From contig JAEDJP010000002.1 of assembly GCA_016296285.1 (NCBI GenBank), positions 1 to 38,813 on the forward strand: a stretch of 38,813 bases of DNA, read 5' to 3'. Both the position numbers and the translations under genes were made by a program. Source of the stretch: Bacilli bacterium. Its GTDB lineage: Bacteria; Bacillota_I; Bacilli_A; RFN20; CAG-826. The notes under the pieces were generated by a model. That model was not told the origin of the DNA and made no database searches. It saw only the letters and a list, made by a program, of their open reading frames with translations. Positions 26,131 to 33,162 of the stretch are shown piece by piece (position 1 is the stretch's first letter; the number at the start of each line of letters is the position of its first letter).

Positions 26131-26161
26131 CCCCCTTGCCTCTTCATGGCGAGGGGGTTTT
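26131..26161 (+). terminator. Terminator after tsf
   Basis: CCCCCTTGCC (26131-26140) pairs with GGCGAGGGGG (26148-26157) with one wobble, loop TCTTCAT, followed by TTTT. Confidence 0.92.
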
Positions 26162-26485
26162 CATTTGGCGACGCGAACCGGCATCTTTCCGCGGGCATGA
26201 GAAAAAACCGCGAAAGGAAAGCAGCTAGTTCACAATGCTTTCTGCTGACGATATCAAGAAAGAACCTCAAAAGAGTCAATCAAAATAATTGGGAAAACCA
26301 GGCCAATGTCCGGGGAAAACTTGTGAATACGTGGAAAAGGATTTACGTATCAAAAGCCTTGTTTTTGACCCACATCAAGCAAATTAAAATGTGAGAGGCG
26401 CGATATAAACGATGGGAAACTTGAGCTTACCGTGGCGCGTGTAAGTCGGGAATTCAGCCAATTGCCGTTCCGAAGCCGATTCGCA
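26162..26485. other. Non-coding stretch between tsf and the minus-strand insert
   Basis: About 324 bases without a convincing gene. One plus-strand frame (26146-26394) starts inside the tsf terminator and lacks a ribosome-binding site. The sequence is AT-richer than the core genes, like the insert beside it. I see no clear terminator for the minus-strand genes here and no repeat of note. Confidence 0.5.
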
Positions 26486-26830
26486 TCAATAAATCAACGC
26501 ATCATATGCCTTCCGAGACGATTCGAGGAGGCCGTTCACTAGTTCGGGAATCGGACTAGATTTCAGCCATTCCAGAAACCCAACGTAAATTGCGGTGTAT
26601 TCTAGATGGTCGTTTGAACAGATGCATTCTTCAACAAACTCGCAGATTCTTTTGACCATCTCGGCGTTTTTATTCATTGCAGCCTCTTTGCAAAACGGAT
26701 TGAATACGTCTTCAACAATCAACGTTGATCCTGTTCGAATTCCGTCTTGCCAAGAAACATAGGTTTCAAAGCAATCATGAATCTCCGGGAATTTTTCGAG
26801 GAGCTTTCTGTTGAACAATTCATCTTCCAT
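26486..26830 (-). CDS. Putative immunity protein of the toxin-like gene (DUF7674-like)
   Basis: A 114-residue, all-helical-looking acidic protein. The N-terminal segment LLEKFPEIHDCFETYVSWQD followed by GIRTGSTLIVEDVFNPF resembles the DUF7674 family ('FPEL...SWQDG..TGS...FEDV..P'), small proteins often encoded beside polymorphic toxins; this is recognition from memory, not a search. No signal peptide or membrane segment is seen, so it would act in the cytoplasm. ATG 26830 lies inside the end of the upstream toxin-like gene (11-base overlap), with AAAGGA as a Shine-Dalgarno. The coupled, overlapping order toxin then immunity protein supports the reading. Base composition is AT-richer than the neighbours. 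Confidence 0.55.
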   Translation of the reverse strand: MEDELFNRKLLEKFPEIHDCFETYVSWQDGIRTGSTLIVEDVFNPFCKEAAMNKNAEMVKRICEFVEECICSNDHLEYTAIYVGFLEWLKSSPIPELVNGLLESSRKAYDALIY

Positions 26831-27101
26831 TTTCTAGTCCTTTCAATGCGTCAAGCAAATCGTTTAGCAATTCAATCAAGGCGTCTTTATCCTGATGGTT
26901 CGGGGTCTTTACTAGGATTTTTCTGATTTGGCGGACTCGATCTTGTGCCTTTTTCAAATGAGACCCAGGACGGCTCGCTATTCCCATCTCCTTTTCGTGT
27001 CTTAAGGCATCTGCAGTTCCGCCATCACCGATTATAGCGCCCGGCCGATACAATTCCTTTACGAGGTTTTTTCCTTCAGGAGTTTTCATCTTTTTGAGCA
27101 T
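26820..27101 (-). CDS. Small protein resembling a polymorphic-toxin C-terminal domain
   Basis: A 93-residue basic protein. The segment LYRPGAIIGDGGTADALRHE followed by a G-S-H-L-K-K-A-Q region and a C-terminal helix (KDALIELLNDLLDALKG) looks like the extreme C-terminal domain found on some RHS, CDI and WXG-type polymorphic toxins ('YRPGA.IGDGGTADA.R.E'). I recall this from such proteins and cannot confirm a family name or activity. Here it stands as a free 93-residue product, with AAAAGGAG (27107-27114, minus strand) five bases before ATG 27101. The previous frame ends in a TAA directly before that ATG and in the same frame. It overlaps the putative immunity gene by 11 bases. No delivery domain or secretion signal is present. 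Confidence 0.55.
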   Translation of the reverse strand: MLKKMKTPEGKNLVKELYRPGAIIGDGGTADALRHEKEMGIASRPGSHLKKAQDRVRQIRKILVKTPNHQDKDALIELLNDLLDALKGLENGR

Positions 27102-27278
27102 TTACTCTCCTTTTGAACTCATCTTCCTTTCTGTGCTTTCGCTTTTTGGAGTTTCGTTGTGAAGAGAGGTATCTGTTTTCAAACCCGCACCCCCTTCTCT
27201 GCTTGATTTTTCGGAAAGAAGGGACGCTTGAATGACGGCCGGGGCCATATTATCAAACAACGGACTATTCCCTTTCAT
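27102..27278 (-). CDS. Small protein (58 aa) at the head of the toxin-like operon
   Basis: A 58-residue, polar, Ser/Lys/Glu-rich product of no recognised family. The start is ATG 27278, chosen because a near-perfect GGGGGAGG (27285-27292, minus strand) lies six bases upstream. The frame stays open further upstream to a TTG at 27365. Its TAA stop is directly followed, in the same frame, by the ATG of the toxin-like gene, so a single sense mutation would fuse the two. It may be a remnant of the N-terminal part of a larger toxin, or a small protein in its own right. The sequence alone does not decide. Confidence 0.4.
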   Translation of the reverse strand: MKGNSPLFDNMAPAVIQASLLSEKSSREGGAGLKTDTSLHNETPKSESTERKMSSKGE

Positions 27279-27393
27279 GGCTGGCCTCCCCCTTTGCTTT
27301 CCGCGACGAGGAAGCCCGTTTCTATCTGTGGGCTCGAAATCAGGATCTTGAACCGACGCGAACAACCTTTATTTTGAAGTGCCTTTGCCTTAA

Positions 27394-27399
27394 TATACT
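27394..27399 (+). promoter_or_regulatory. pyrH -10 box, leaderless
   Basis: TATACT ends six bases before ATG 27406, so the expected transcription start is the A of the start codon. TTGAAG at 27374-27379 is close to a -35, but the spacer would be only 14. No Shine-Dalgarno is present. Confidence 0.65.
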
Positions 27400-27405
27400 C
27401 GTGCT

Positions 27406-28128
27406 ATGAAATCCATTTATCGAAGAGTGATTCTCAAGCTTTCCGGCGAGGCTTTGGCGGATGCCAAGGATGCCACGATCCTCGATCACGAAAAGCTTGC
27501 TTCCATCGCAAGCAGTGTCGCGATGATCCGCGAACTCGGCGTCGATGTCGGCATCGTCGTCGGGGCCGGCAACATCTGGCGAGGCCGCCTGGCCGACAAG
27601 ATCGGCATCGAGGCTTCCACCGCGGACTACATGGGCATGCTCGGCACGGTCATCAACGCCTTGGCCATCCAAAGCGCCATCGAGGAGAAGGGCCTCTCTT
27701 GCCGCGTCCTCTCCGCGATCAACGTCCCGCAGGTGTGCGAGCCTTATTACCGCAGAAAGGCGATTTCCCACCTCGAGAAAGGCCGGGTCGTCATCTTCGC
27801 CGGCGGAACGGGGAATCCTTATTGCACGACCGATTCCTGCGCCGCGCTCAGGGCGCTTGAAGTCAACGCGGACGCGATTCTCATGGCGAAAAACGGCGTC
27901 GACGGGGTCTATGATGCCGATCCTCGGACCCACAAAGACGCGAAGAAACTCACGCGCATCACCCTCAACGAGATGATCGAACGCCAACTCGCGGTCATGG
28001 ATCTCGGCGCCGCGGCGATGCTCACCGGAAAGAAAAAGACGATACGGGTCTTCTCAATGGACGATCCGGAAGCCTTCCGCAAAGTCCTTTGCGGCGAGGA
28101 TGTCGGCACCACGGTCGTGGATGAATAA
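27406..28128 (+). CDS. pyrH: UMP kinase
   Basis: A 240-residue hexameric UMP kinase of the amino-acid kinase fold, making UDP for RNA, DNA and cell-wall precursors. The phosphate-binding N-terminus is VILKLSGEALAD, followed by VGIVVGAGNIWRG, the RAAIS-type MLGTVINALAIQ segment, and AGGTGNPYCTTDSCAALRAL. The length is standard. It is separated from tsf by the minus-strand insert, although tsf-pyrH-frr are usually adjacent, and it has its own -10 box. frr follows 25 bases after its stop. Confidence 0.96.
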   Translation: MKSIYRRVILKLSGEALADAKDATILDHEKLASIASSVAMIRELGVDVGIVVGAGNIWRGRLADKIGIEASTADYMGMLGTVINALAIQSAIEEKGLSCRVLSAINVPQVCEPYYRRKAISHLEKGRVVIFAGGTGNPYCTTDSCAALRALEVNADAILMAKNGVDGVYDADPRTHKDAKKLTRITLNEMIERQLAVMDLGAAAMLTGKKKTIRVFSMDDPEAFRKVLCGEDVGTTVVDE

Positions 28129-28153
28129 AGGAATCGAAATAGGAGAAATAAAC

Positions 28154-28699
28154 ATGGACGAATACGTTATCGACGCGAAGCAATCCTTCGAAAACGCCAT
28201 CGGCAACCTCAAAGCCGGGATGGACAAGCTCCGGACGGGGCAAGCGAACCCCGCGATGCTTAGCGGCGTCACCTGCGACTATTACGGAGAAAAGATGCCC
28301 ATCGTGGATCTTTGCCAAATCAGCCGCCCCGAGCCGCGCCAGCTTTATGTGCGTCCCTACTCTCGCGAAGACATCAAGCCGATCGCCGCGGGCATCGTTG
28401 CCGCGAATCTCGGCGTGAATCCCCAAGTCGAGGCGGACGGCATCCGCATTATCGTCGCCGCCCTCACGGAAGACACCCGCAAGGAAATCGCGAAGAAGGC
28501 CAAGGCCCTCGGGGAAGAAGCCAAGGTCGCCATCCGCAACATCCGTCGCGACACCTTGTCCTTGCTCAAGGATGACGATTCCATGTCCGACGACTACAAA
28601 GAGCGCGTGGAAGAAGACCTCCAGAAGGAAGTCGACGCCTTCAACAAGCGCATCGAAGACCTCGTCAAAGCCAAGCAAGGCGAGATCATGTCGATCTAA
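28154..28699 (+). CDS. frr: Ribosome recycling factor
   Basis: A 181-residue RRF, which with EF-G splits the post-termination ribosome. Characteristic segments are the N-terminal helix MDEYVIDAKQSFENAIGNLK, RTGQANPAML (family RTGRASP.LL) and the C-terminal VAIRNIRRDTLSLLKDD. The start is ATG 28154 with AGGAG at 28141-28145; a longer frame opening at 28100 lies inside pyrH. It is complete and is followed by a strong terminator. Confidence 0.96.
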   Translation: MDEYVIDAKQSFENAIGNLKAGMDKLRTGQANPAMLSGVTCDYYGEKMPIVDLCQISRPEPRQLYVRPYSREDIKPIAAGIVAANLGVNPQVEADGIRIIVAALTEDTRKEIAKKAKALGEEAKVAIRNIRRDTLSLLKDDDSMSDDYKERVEEDLQKEVDAFNKRIEDLVKAKQGEIMSI

Positions 28700-28714
28700 A
28701 GACAATGCATTCAC

Positions 28715-28736
28715 GGGACCCAATGGGTCCCTTTTT
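28715..28736 (+). terminator. Terminator after frr
   Basis: Perfect stem GGGACCC (28715-28721), loop AAT, GGGTCCC (28725-28731), then TTTTT. Confidence 0.95.
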
Positions 28737-28803
28737 GTTTTTCCCTGCGCGTTGCCTCGAAGGAAGAGCAGTCCTTTTTCGTGCACGCGTAATGCGAGTT
28801 CGT

Positions 28804-28809
28804 TATAAT
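28804..28809 (+). promoter_or_regulatory. uppS operon -10 box, near-leaderless
   Basis: A perfect TATAAT ends nine bases before ATG 28819, predicting at most three leader bases. No clear -35 at 17 bases and no Shine-Dalgarno. Confidence 0.65.
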
Positions 28810-28818
28810 CATCTCATC

Positions 28819-29550
28819 ATGGGTAATAAGGCTTTCGCGTTAACGAAAAACTGCCGTCATGTGGCCTTCATCATGGACGGGAACGGCCGTTGGGCGAAAG
28901 CCCGTGGCCTCGCGCGCCATTTTGGCCATCACGAAGCCTGCAACCGCATCATCGAGATTTTCGAAACGTGTCGCGAATTCAACATCCGCGTCATGAGCTT
29001 TTACGCGTTTTCCACCGAGAATTGGAATCGTCCCCAAGACGAGATCGACCACCTCATGGATTACCTCGAGGAATTCTTCGCGAGGGAAATCGATTACCTT
29101 GATTCCGTCGGGGCGAAACTCGTGATTTCCGGGGACCTCAGTCGCATTCGCGAACAAACGCGCCTTGTCTGCGAAGAAGCGGTGAAACGGACCGCGAACA
29201 ACCACGATTGGATCCTGAACGTCTGTTTGAATTACGGGGGAAGAAACGAGATCGTCCGCGCGGCCAAAGCCTTTGCCAAAGACGTGCAAAATGGCCAAAA
29301 AGACATAGATGCCCTCGATGAATTGTCCTTTGAGGACTATCTCTACACGAAGGGATTGCCCGATGTCGACCTCATGATCCGGACATCCGGGGAAGAGAGG
29401 CTCTCGAATTTTCTCCTATACCAAAACGCCTACGCGGAATTCGTGTTCACCGATGTGAAGTGGCCGGATTTCCGTCGCGAGGCATTCATCGATTGCCTGA
29501 AGGAATACGAAAAGAGAAATCGCAGATACGGGGGACTTGTCAATGAGTGA
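28819..29550 (+). CDS. uppS: Undecaprenyl diphosphate synthase
   Basis: A 243-residue cis-prenyltransferase that makes the C55 lipid carrier for cell-wall synthesis from isopentenyl and farnesyl diphosphate. The N-terminal pyrophosphate-binding motif HVAFIMDGNGRWAKARG contains D20. Further family segments are YAFSTENWNRP, LNYGGRNEIVRA and the C-terminal DLMIRTSGEERLSNFLLYQ and YAEFVFTDVKWPDF. The start chosen is ATG 28819 because the -10 box sits just upstream; the longer frame from 28705 includes the frr terminator. It overlaps cdsA by 8 bases. Confidence 0.96.
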   Translation: MGNKAFALTKNCRHVAFIMDGNGRWAKARGLARHFGHHEACNRIIEIFETCREFNIRVMSFYAFSTENWNRPQDEIDHLMDYLEEFFAREIDYLDSVGAKLVISGDLSRIREQTRLVCEEAVKRTANNHDWILNVCLNYGGRNEIVRAAKAFAKDVQNGQKDIDALDELSFEDYLYTKGLPDVDLMIRTSGEERLSNFLLYQNAYAEFVFTDVKWPDFRREAFIDCLKEYEKRNRRYGGLVNE

Positions 29551-30613
29551 AGAGATGCCGAACCGGAAGAACCATCCGCACATCGAGGTGAATAAGCTCG
29601 ATGAGAAGAAAAAGAAGAGCATGCTCAATCGCATCGTCGTCGCGATTGTCCTTTTGATCCTCGCCGTTCCTTGCATTGCCCTCGGGGGCTGGTTTTGGTT
29701 TGTTTTCATCACGGTTTTCTTGGGCTTTGCCTGCTACGAAATCATGAAAGCCCCGCAGAAGAAGTACCGCTGGTATATCTGGGTTTTCACGTATTTTCTG
29801 GTGTTCGTCTACGTTTATTGGTTCTTGCTGAAATTTAACGCCCAGCAATACATGCAGTATCTCATCGACCGGAAAACCGACATGAACGCGACCTTTCATT
29901 TCGAGCTTGAGCAGTATTTCTCCTATCTCGACATCTCGATTTATAGCCTTGCCGCTTCTTTTGGCATTTATTCCTTGTGCGCCGTCCTCCACGAGGATTT
30001 CGATTGGCACGACGTCATCTATTTCTTCGCCATGACGTTCATGGTCGGCCTCGGTTTCCAGGCCTTCATGTTCCTCCGTTATTATCCCTTGGCCCTTGAG
30101 TGGGGCCCGGCCTATGACGCTTCGAGCAACGTCTTCCGTTATTGGGGCTCCACCACGTTCCTCATCTACGTCGTCGCGGCGACTTTCCTCAACGACATCT
30201 TCGCCTATTTCGTCGGTATGCTCTTCGGGAAGCATCACATCAACCCGCGCATTTCCCCGAACAAGACGTGGGAAGGCTTCATCGGCGGCATCGTCTTGGC
30301 CGCGGGGGCTTCGTTTGGCATCGCCGCCTTGCTGGAAGGCTGTGGCTACCCGATTCTGCCCCACCTATCGATCTTTGCGAATTCCCAGGCTTGGTGGCAG
30401 TTGCTCCTCATGAGCATCGCCTTGCCGCTCATCGGGAACCTTGGGGATTTCACCTTCTCCATGATCAAGCGCTTCTACGGCTTCAAGGATTACAGCCACC
30501 TTCTTGGCGCCCACGGCGGGGTCCTCGACCGCGTGGATAGCCTCCTCTTCTCGAGCGTTGCCGCTTCCGTCTTCGTCGTCTTCTCCGGCATAGGGTGGAA
30601 CATCTTCCGATGA
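29543..30613 (+). CDS. cdsA: Phosphatidate cytidylyltransferase
   Basis: A 356-residue integral membrane enzyme converting phosphatidate and CTP to CDP-diacylglycerol, the branch point for phospholipids. Its several membrane segments start at about residues 33-63 (RIVVAIVLLILAVPCIAL). The family signature is IKRFYGFKDYSHLLGAHGGV followed by LDRVDSLLF near the C-terminus, and ISPNKTWEGFIGG precedes it. The N-terminus has an unusually polar, lysine-rich cytoplasmic tail (about 30 residues). ATG 29543 is preferred over TTG 29537, with GGGG about 8 bases upstream. It overlaps dxr in ATGA. Confidence 0.94.
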   Translation: MSEEMPNRKNHPHIEVNKLDEKKKKSMLNRIVVAIVLLILAVPCIALGGWFWFVFITVFLGFACYEIMKAPQKKYRWYIWVFTYFLVFVYVYWFLLKFNAQQYMQYLIDRKTDMNATFHFELEQYFSYLDISIYSLAASFGIYSLCAVLHEDFDWHDVIYFFAMTFMVGLGFQAFMFLRYYPLALEWGPAYDASSNVFRYWGSTTFLIYVVAATFLNDIFAYFVGMLFGKHHINPRISPNKTWEGFIGGIVLAAGASFGIAALLEGCGYPILPHLSIFANSQAWWQLLLMSIALPLIGNLGDFTFSMIKRFYGFKDYSHLLGAHGGVLDRVDSLLFSSVAASVFVVFSGIGWNIFR

Positions 30614-31764
30614 GAACGGTATGCCTTTTGGGGGCAAGCGGTTCCATCGGGACGCAAAGCCTCGACATTTTCCGTCGCGATCCGCGGTCCTTTTCTCTCG
30701 TCGCGGTTTCGGTGGGACGGAGAACGGAGGCCCTCGAAACCATCTTGAAGGAATTCCCTTCCGTCACATACGCCTGCGTCCTTGAAGAGGGAGATTACCA
30801 ACGGTTGCGTCGAAAATACCCCCACGTATCGTGGTATTTTGGCGATGAAGGCATCTTGGACATGATTCGGGATTGCCATGCCGAGCTCGTAGAAAACGCT
30901 TTGGTTGGGTTTGCCGGGCTTCGCCCATCTATCACTGCGTTAACAGAAAATCGCATCTTGGCCCTCGCGAACAAAGAGTCCCTCGTCGTCGGGGGAGACC
31001 TGATTCGCGGCCTTTTAGCCGAGGGGAAGGGAAAACTCTACCCGATCGATTCGGAGCACGTCGCGATTGCCAAACTCTTCTCGCGCGTCCCTCAAGACGA
31101 GATCGATTCCCTGTGGATCACCGCTTCCGGGGGCAGCTTCCGGGACAAGAAGAGGGAAGAACTCATCGCGGTCACACCCGAGGAAGCCTTGGCCCATCCC
31201 ACGTGGTCCATGGGCGCGAAAATCACGATCGATTCCGCGACGATGATGAACAAGGGCTTCGAGGTCATCGAGGCCAAGGTCCTCTTCGACTTCCCCCTCG
31301 AAAAGACCCATATCCTGATGCACCGGGAAAGCCACGTGCATTCCTTGGTCTGGAAAAAAGACGGGACCTATGTCGCGGATGTGTCCGCCCCCGACATGCA
31401 CGGGCCGATCGCCTACGCTCTTTACGAAGGCCATGTGTCTTTCGACCTCGTCGAGGCCAAAACGCTTTCGGACCTCGGGCCATTCCATTTCGCGCCCTTC
31501 GACGAAAAAAGGTATCTTGCCCCCGGCATCGCTTTGGAGGCTTTTGCAAAAGGAGGGACTTCTCGCGCGGTCCTCAACGGGGCAAATGAGGAGGCCGTGT
31601 ATGCGTTTTTGGAGGGAAAGATATCTTTCCTCCAAATTGATACCCTTGTAAAAGAGGCAATCGAAGGGTTACCCTCTATCCAGAATCCTTCCATCGAAGA
31701 GATTGTCCGGGCGGATTCCGCGGCACGACTCTTCGTCCGAGACGCCTTGAAAGGAGGACGATAA
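30610..31764 (+). CDS. dxr: 1-deoxy-D-xylulose 5-phosphate reductoisomerase
   Basis: A 384-residue NADPH-dependent enzyme that makes methylerythritol 4-phosphate, the committed step of the MEP isoprenoid pathway. The NADPH site is CLLGASGSIGTQSLDI; ANKESLVVGG, PIDSEHVAI and ITASGGSF form the metal/substrate site; the loop PTWSMGAKITIDSATMMNKG covers the active site. ATG 30610 overlaps the cdsA stop. Products of Dxr feed UppS in the same operon, so the cell makes its isoprenoids by the MEP route. rseP follows after three bases. Confidence 0.96.
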   Translation: MRTVCLLGASGSIGTQSLDIFRRDPRSFSLVAVSVGRRTEALETILKEFPSVTYACVLEEGDYQRLRRKYPHVSWYFGDEGILDMIRDCHAELVENALVGFAGLRPSITALTENRILALANKESLVVGGDLIRGLLAEGKGKLYPIDSEHVAIAKLFSRVPQDEIDSLWITASGGSFRDKKREELIAVTPEEALAHPTWSMGAKITIDSATMMNKGFEVIEAKVLFDFPLEKTHILMHRESHVHSLVWKKDGTYVADVSAPDMHGPIAYALYEGHVSFDLVEAKTLSDLGPFHFAPFDEKRYLAPGIALEAFAKGGTSRAVLNGANEEAVYAFLEGKISFLQIDTLVKEAIEGLPSIQNPSIEEIVRADSAARLFVRDALKGGR

Positions 31765-31767
31765 ACA

Positions 31768-33144
31768 ATGCAATTCCTAACAACCCTGCTCTACATCCTC
31801 ATCATGCTCGTGATTTTGGGCGTTTTGATTTCCATCCACGAGGCCGGCCACCTCGCCGCCGCGAAGATGTTCAAGGTTTATTGCTTCGAATATTCGATCG
31901 GCTTCGGTCCCAAACTCCTGAAGGTGCGTCGCAAGGGAGGGGAAACCTATTTCTCCATCCGCGCCATTCCCCTTGGGGGCTACGTCTCGATGTACAACGA
32001 CGCGGAAGCCATCCCCGAAGGCATGGAAGCCCCGGCCCCGGAACGGTCCATCGGCAATATCCACAAAGCCAAGAAATGCACGATCCTCCTCGCGGGCGTC
32101 GTGATGAATTTCTTGCTTGGCCTCGTCCTCATTTTCATCTCGGACATCGCTTTCGCGAAATACTACATCGCCTATGGCGGATCGGTCCAACTCAACGAGA
32201 CGACCCAAGTCGAAGTCGACTGCGTCCCTCTTCTCTATGACGGGGAGGTTCTCGATTACGTGAACGCGAACAAGGCCCACGCTTTGGAAGTGACGGATTA
32301 TTTCCTGTCTCTCCCCGCGGCGGAAGCCGATGGGTCCTTCTACCGCATCGTGGACACGGATGCCAAGATCTATAACGCTTCCGGCGTCGCCTATGGAGGC
32401 GGCATTTCCTACGTCGCGATTTATTACCCCACCACCCTCACGAAGGAACGCGACATCACGGATACGATTGTCTTCTATCCCGCCAAGGCGGACGCCGTCA
32501 TCGAAGAGAAATACCAAGCCCTCGGGATCACGGCGCTTCCGGATCTTGGCTCGGACTCCTTCTCCTTCAAAGAAGAGGGGGCGTATGTTGATTTTCACCT
32601 TCGCCTTTTCCCCGCGGCCAAGGGACAACAAGAAGGGACCTATTCCGAGCAATTCTTGAATGAATCCCTCTCGTGCCCGGTGCGTGGCGTCGTAAAAGAC
32701 GGGGCCCTCGTCTCGAATGGGGCGGGCGTCCGCGTCATCTCGGAACGCAACGACTGGGCGGAAGCCTGGAAGCAATGGGCGGAAGACGTCCCTAATGCCT
32801 GCGGGGCAATCGTCCAAGGCTTCGCGAGCCTCTTCACCCCCGGTGGCTTCCAGAATCTTTCGGGAATCGTCGGCATGACAAGCGCCTTGCCGCAGATCGA
32901 GGCGCTGGGTGGCCCTGGATACATCTTCTATTTCGCTGGCCTCATCTCCATCAACCTCGCCTTCTTCAATTTGCTTCCGTTCCCTGGCCTTGATGGGTGG
33001 CAACTCCTTGTCACGGTGGTCGAAGCCATCACGCGGAAGAAGATGCCCGAAAAGGCGCAAGGCATCGCCTCGATCGTCGGGTTTGTCCTCCTCGGTATCC
33101 TCATGGTGGCCGTGACCATCAAGGACATCATCGGGCTGTTCTAA
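31768..33144 (+). CDS. rseP: Site-2 membrane protease RseP/RasP
   Basis: A 458-residue intramembrane zinc protease that cleaves within membranes (anti-sigma factors, signal-peptide remnants). The first helix has the zinc motif HEAGH (H24, E25, H28). The second metal site is NLLPFPGLDGWQLL near the C-terminus. A PDZ-type region lies between them (about 130-330) but is longer and poorly conserved. ATG 31768 has AAGGAGG at 31751-31757. The order cdsA-dxr-rseP is standard for Firmicutes. The proS gene usually next is missing. Confidence 0.93.
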   Translation: MQFLTTLLYILIMLVILGVLISIHEAGHLAAAKMFKVYCFEYSIGFGPKLLKVRRKGGETYFSIRAIPLGGYVSMYNDAEAIPEGMEAPAPERSIGNIHKAKKCTILLAGVVMNFLLGLVLIFISDIAFAKYYIAYGGSVQLNETTQVEVDCVPLLYDGEVLDYVNANKAHALEVTDYFLSLPAAEADGSFYRIVDTDAKIYNASGVAYGGGISYVAIYYPTTLTKERDITDTIVFYPAKADAVIEEKYQALGITALPDLGSDSFSFKEEGAYVDFHLRLFPAAKGQQEGTYSEQFLNESLSCPVRGVVKDGALVSNGAGVRVISERNDWAEAWKQWAEDVPNACGAIVQGFASLFTPGGFQNLSGIVGMTSALPQIEALGGPGYIFYFAGLISINLAFFNLLPFPGLDGWQLLVTVVEAITRKKMPEKAQGIASIVGFVLLGILMVAVTIKDIIGLF

Positions 33145-33162
33145 GGGGTTTGAAAGGGTCGT

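Noticed and set aside
26146..26394. An 82-codon plus-strand frame after tsf.
   Set aside because: It starts inside the tsf terminator, lacks a Shine-Dalgarno and promoter, and its product has no recognisable features.
27279..27365. Upstream extension of the 58-residue minus-strand gene to a TTG at 27365.
   Set aside because: The ATG at 27278 has a near-perfect Shine-Dalgarno; the TTG has none and lies near the divergent pyrH promoter.
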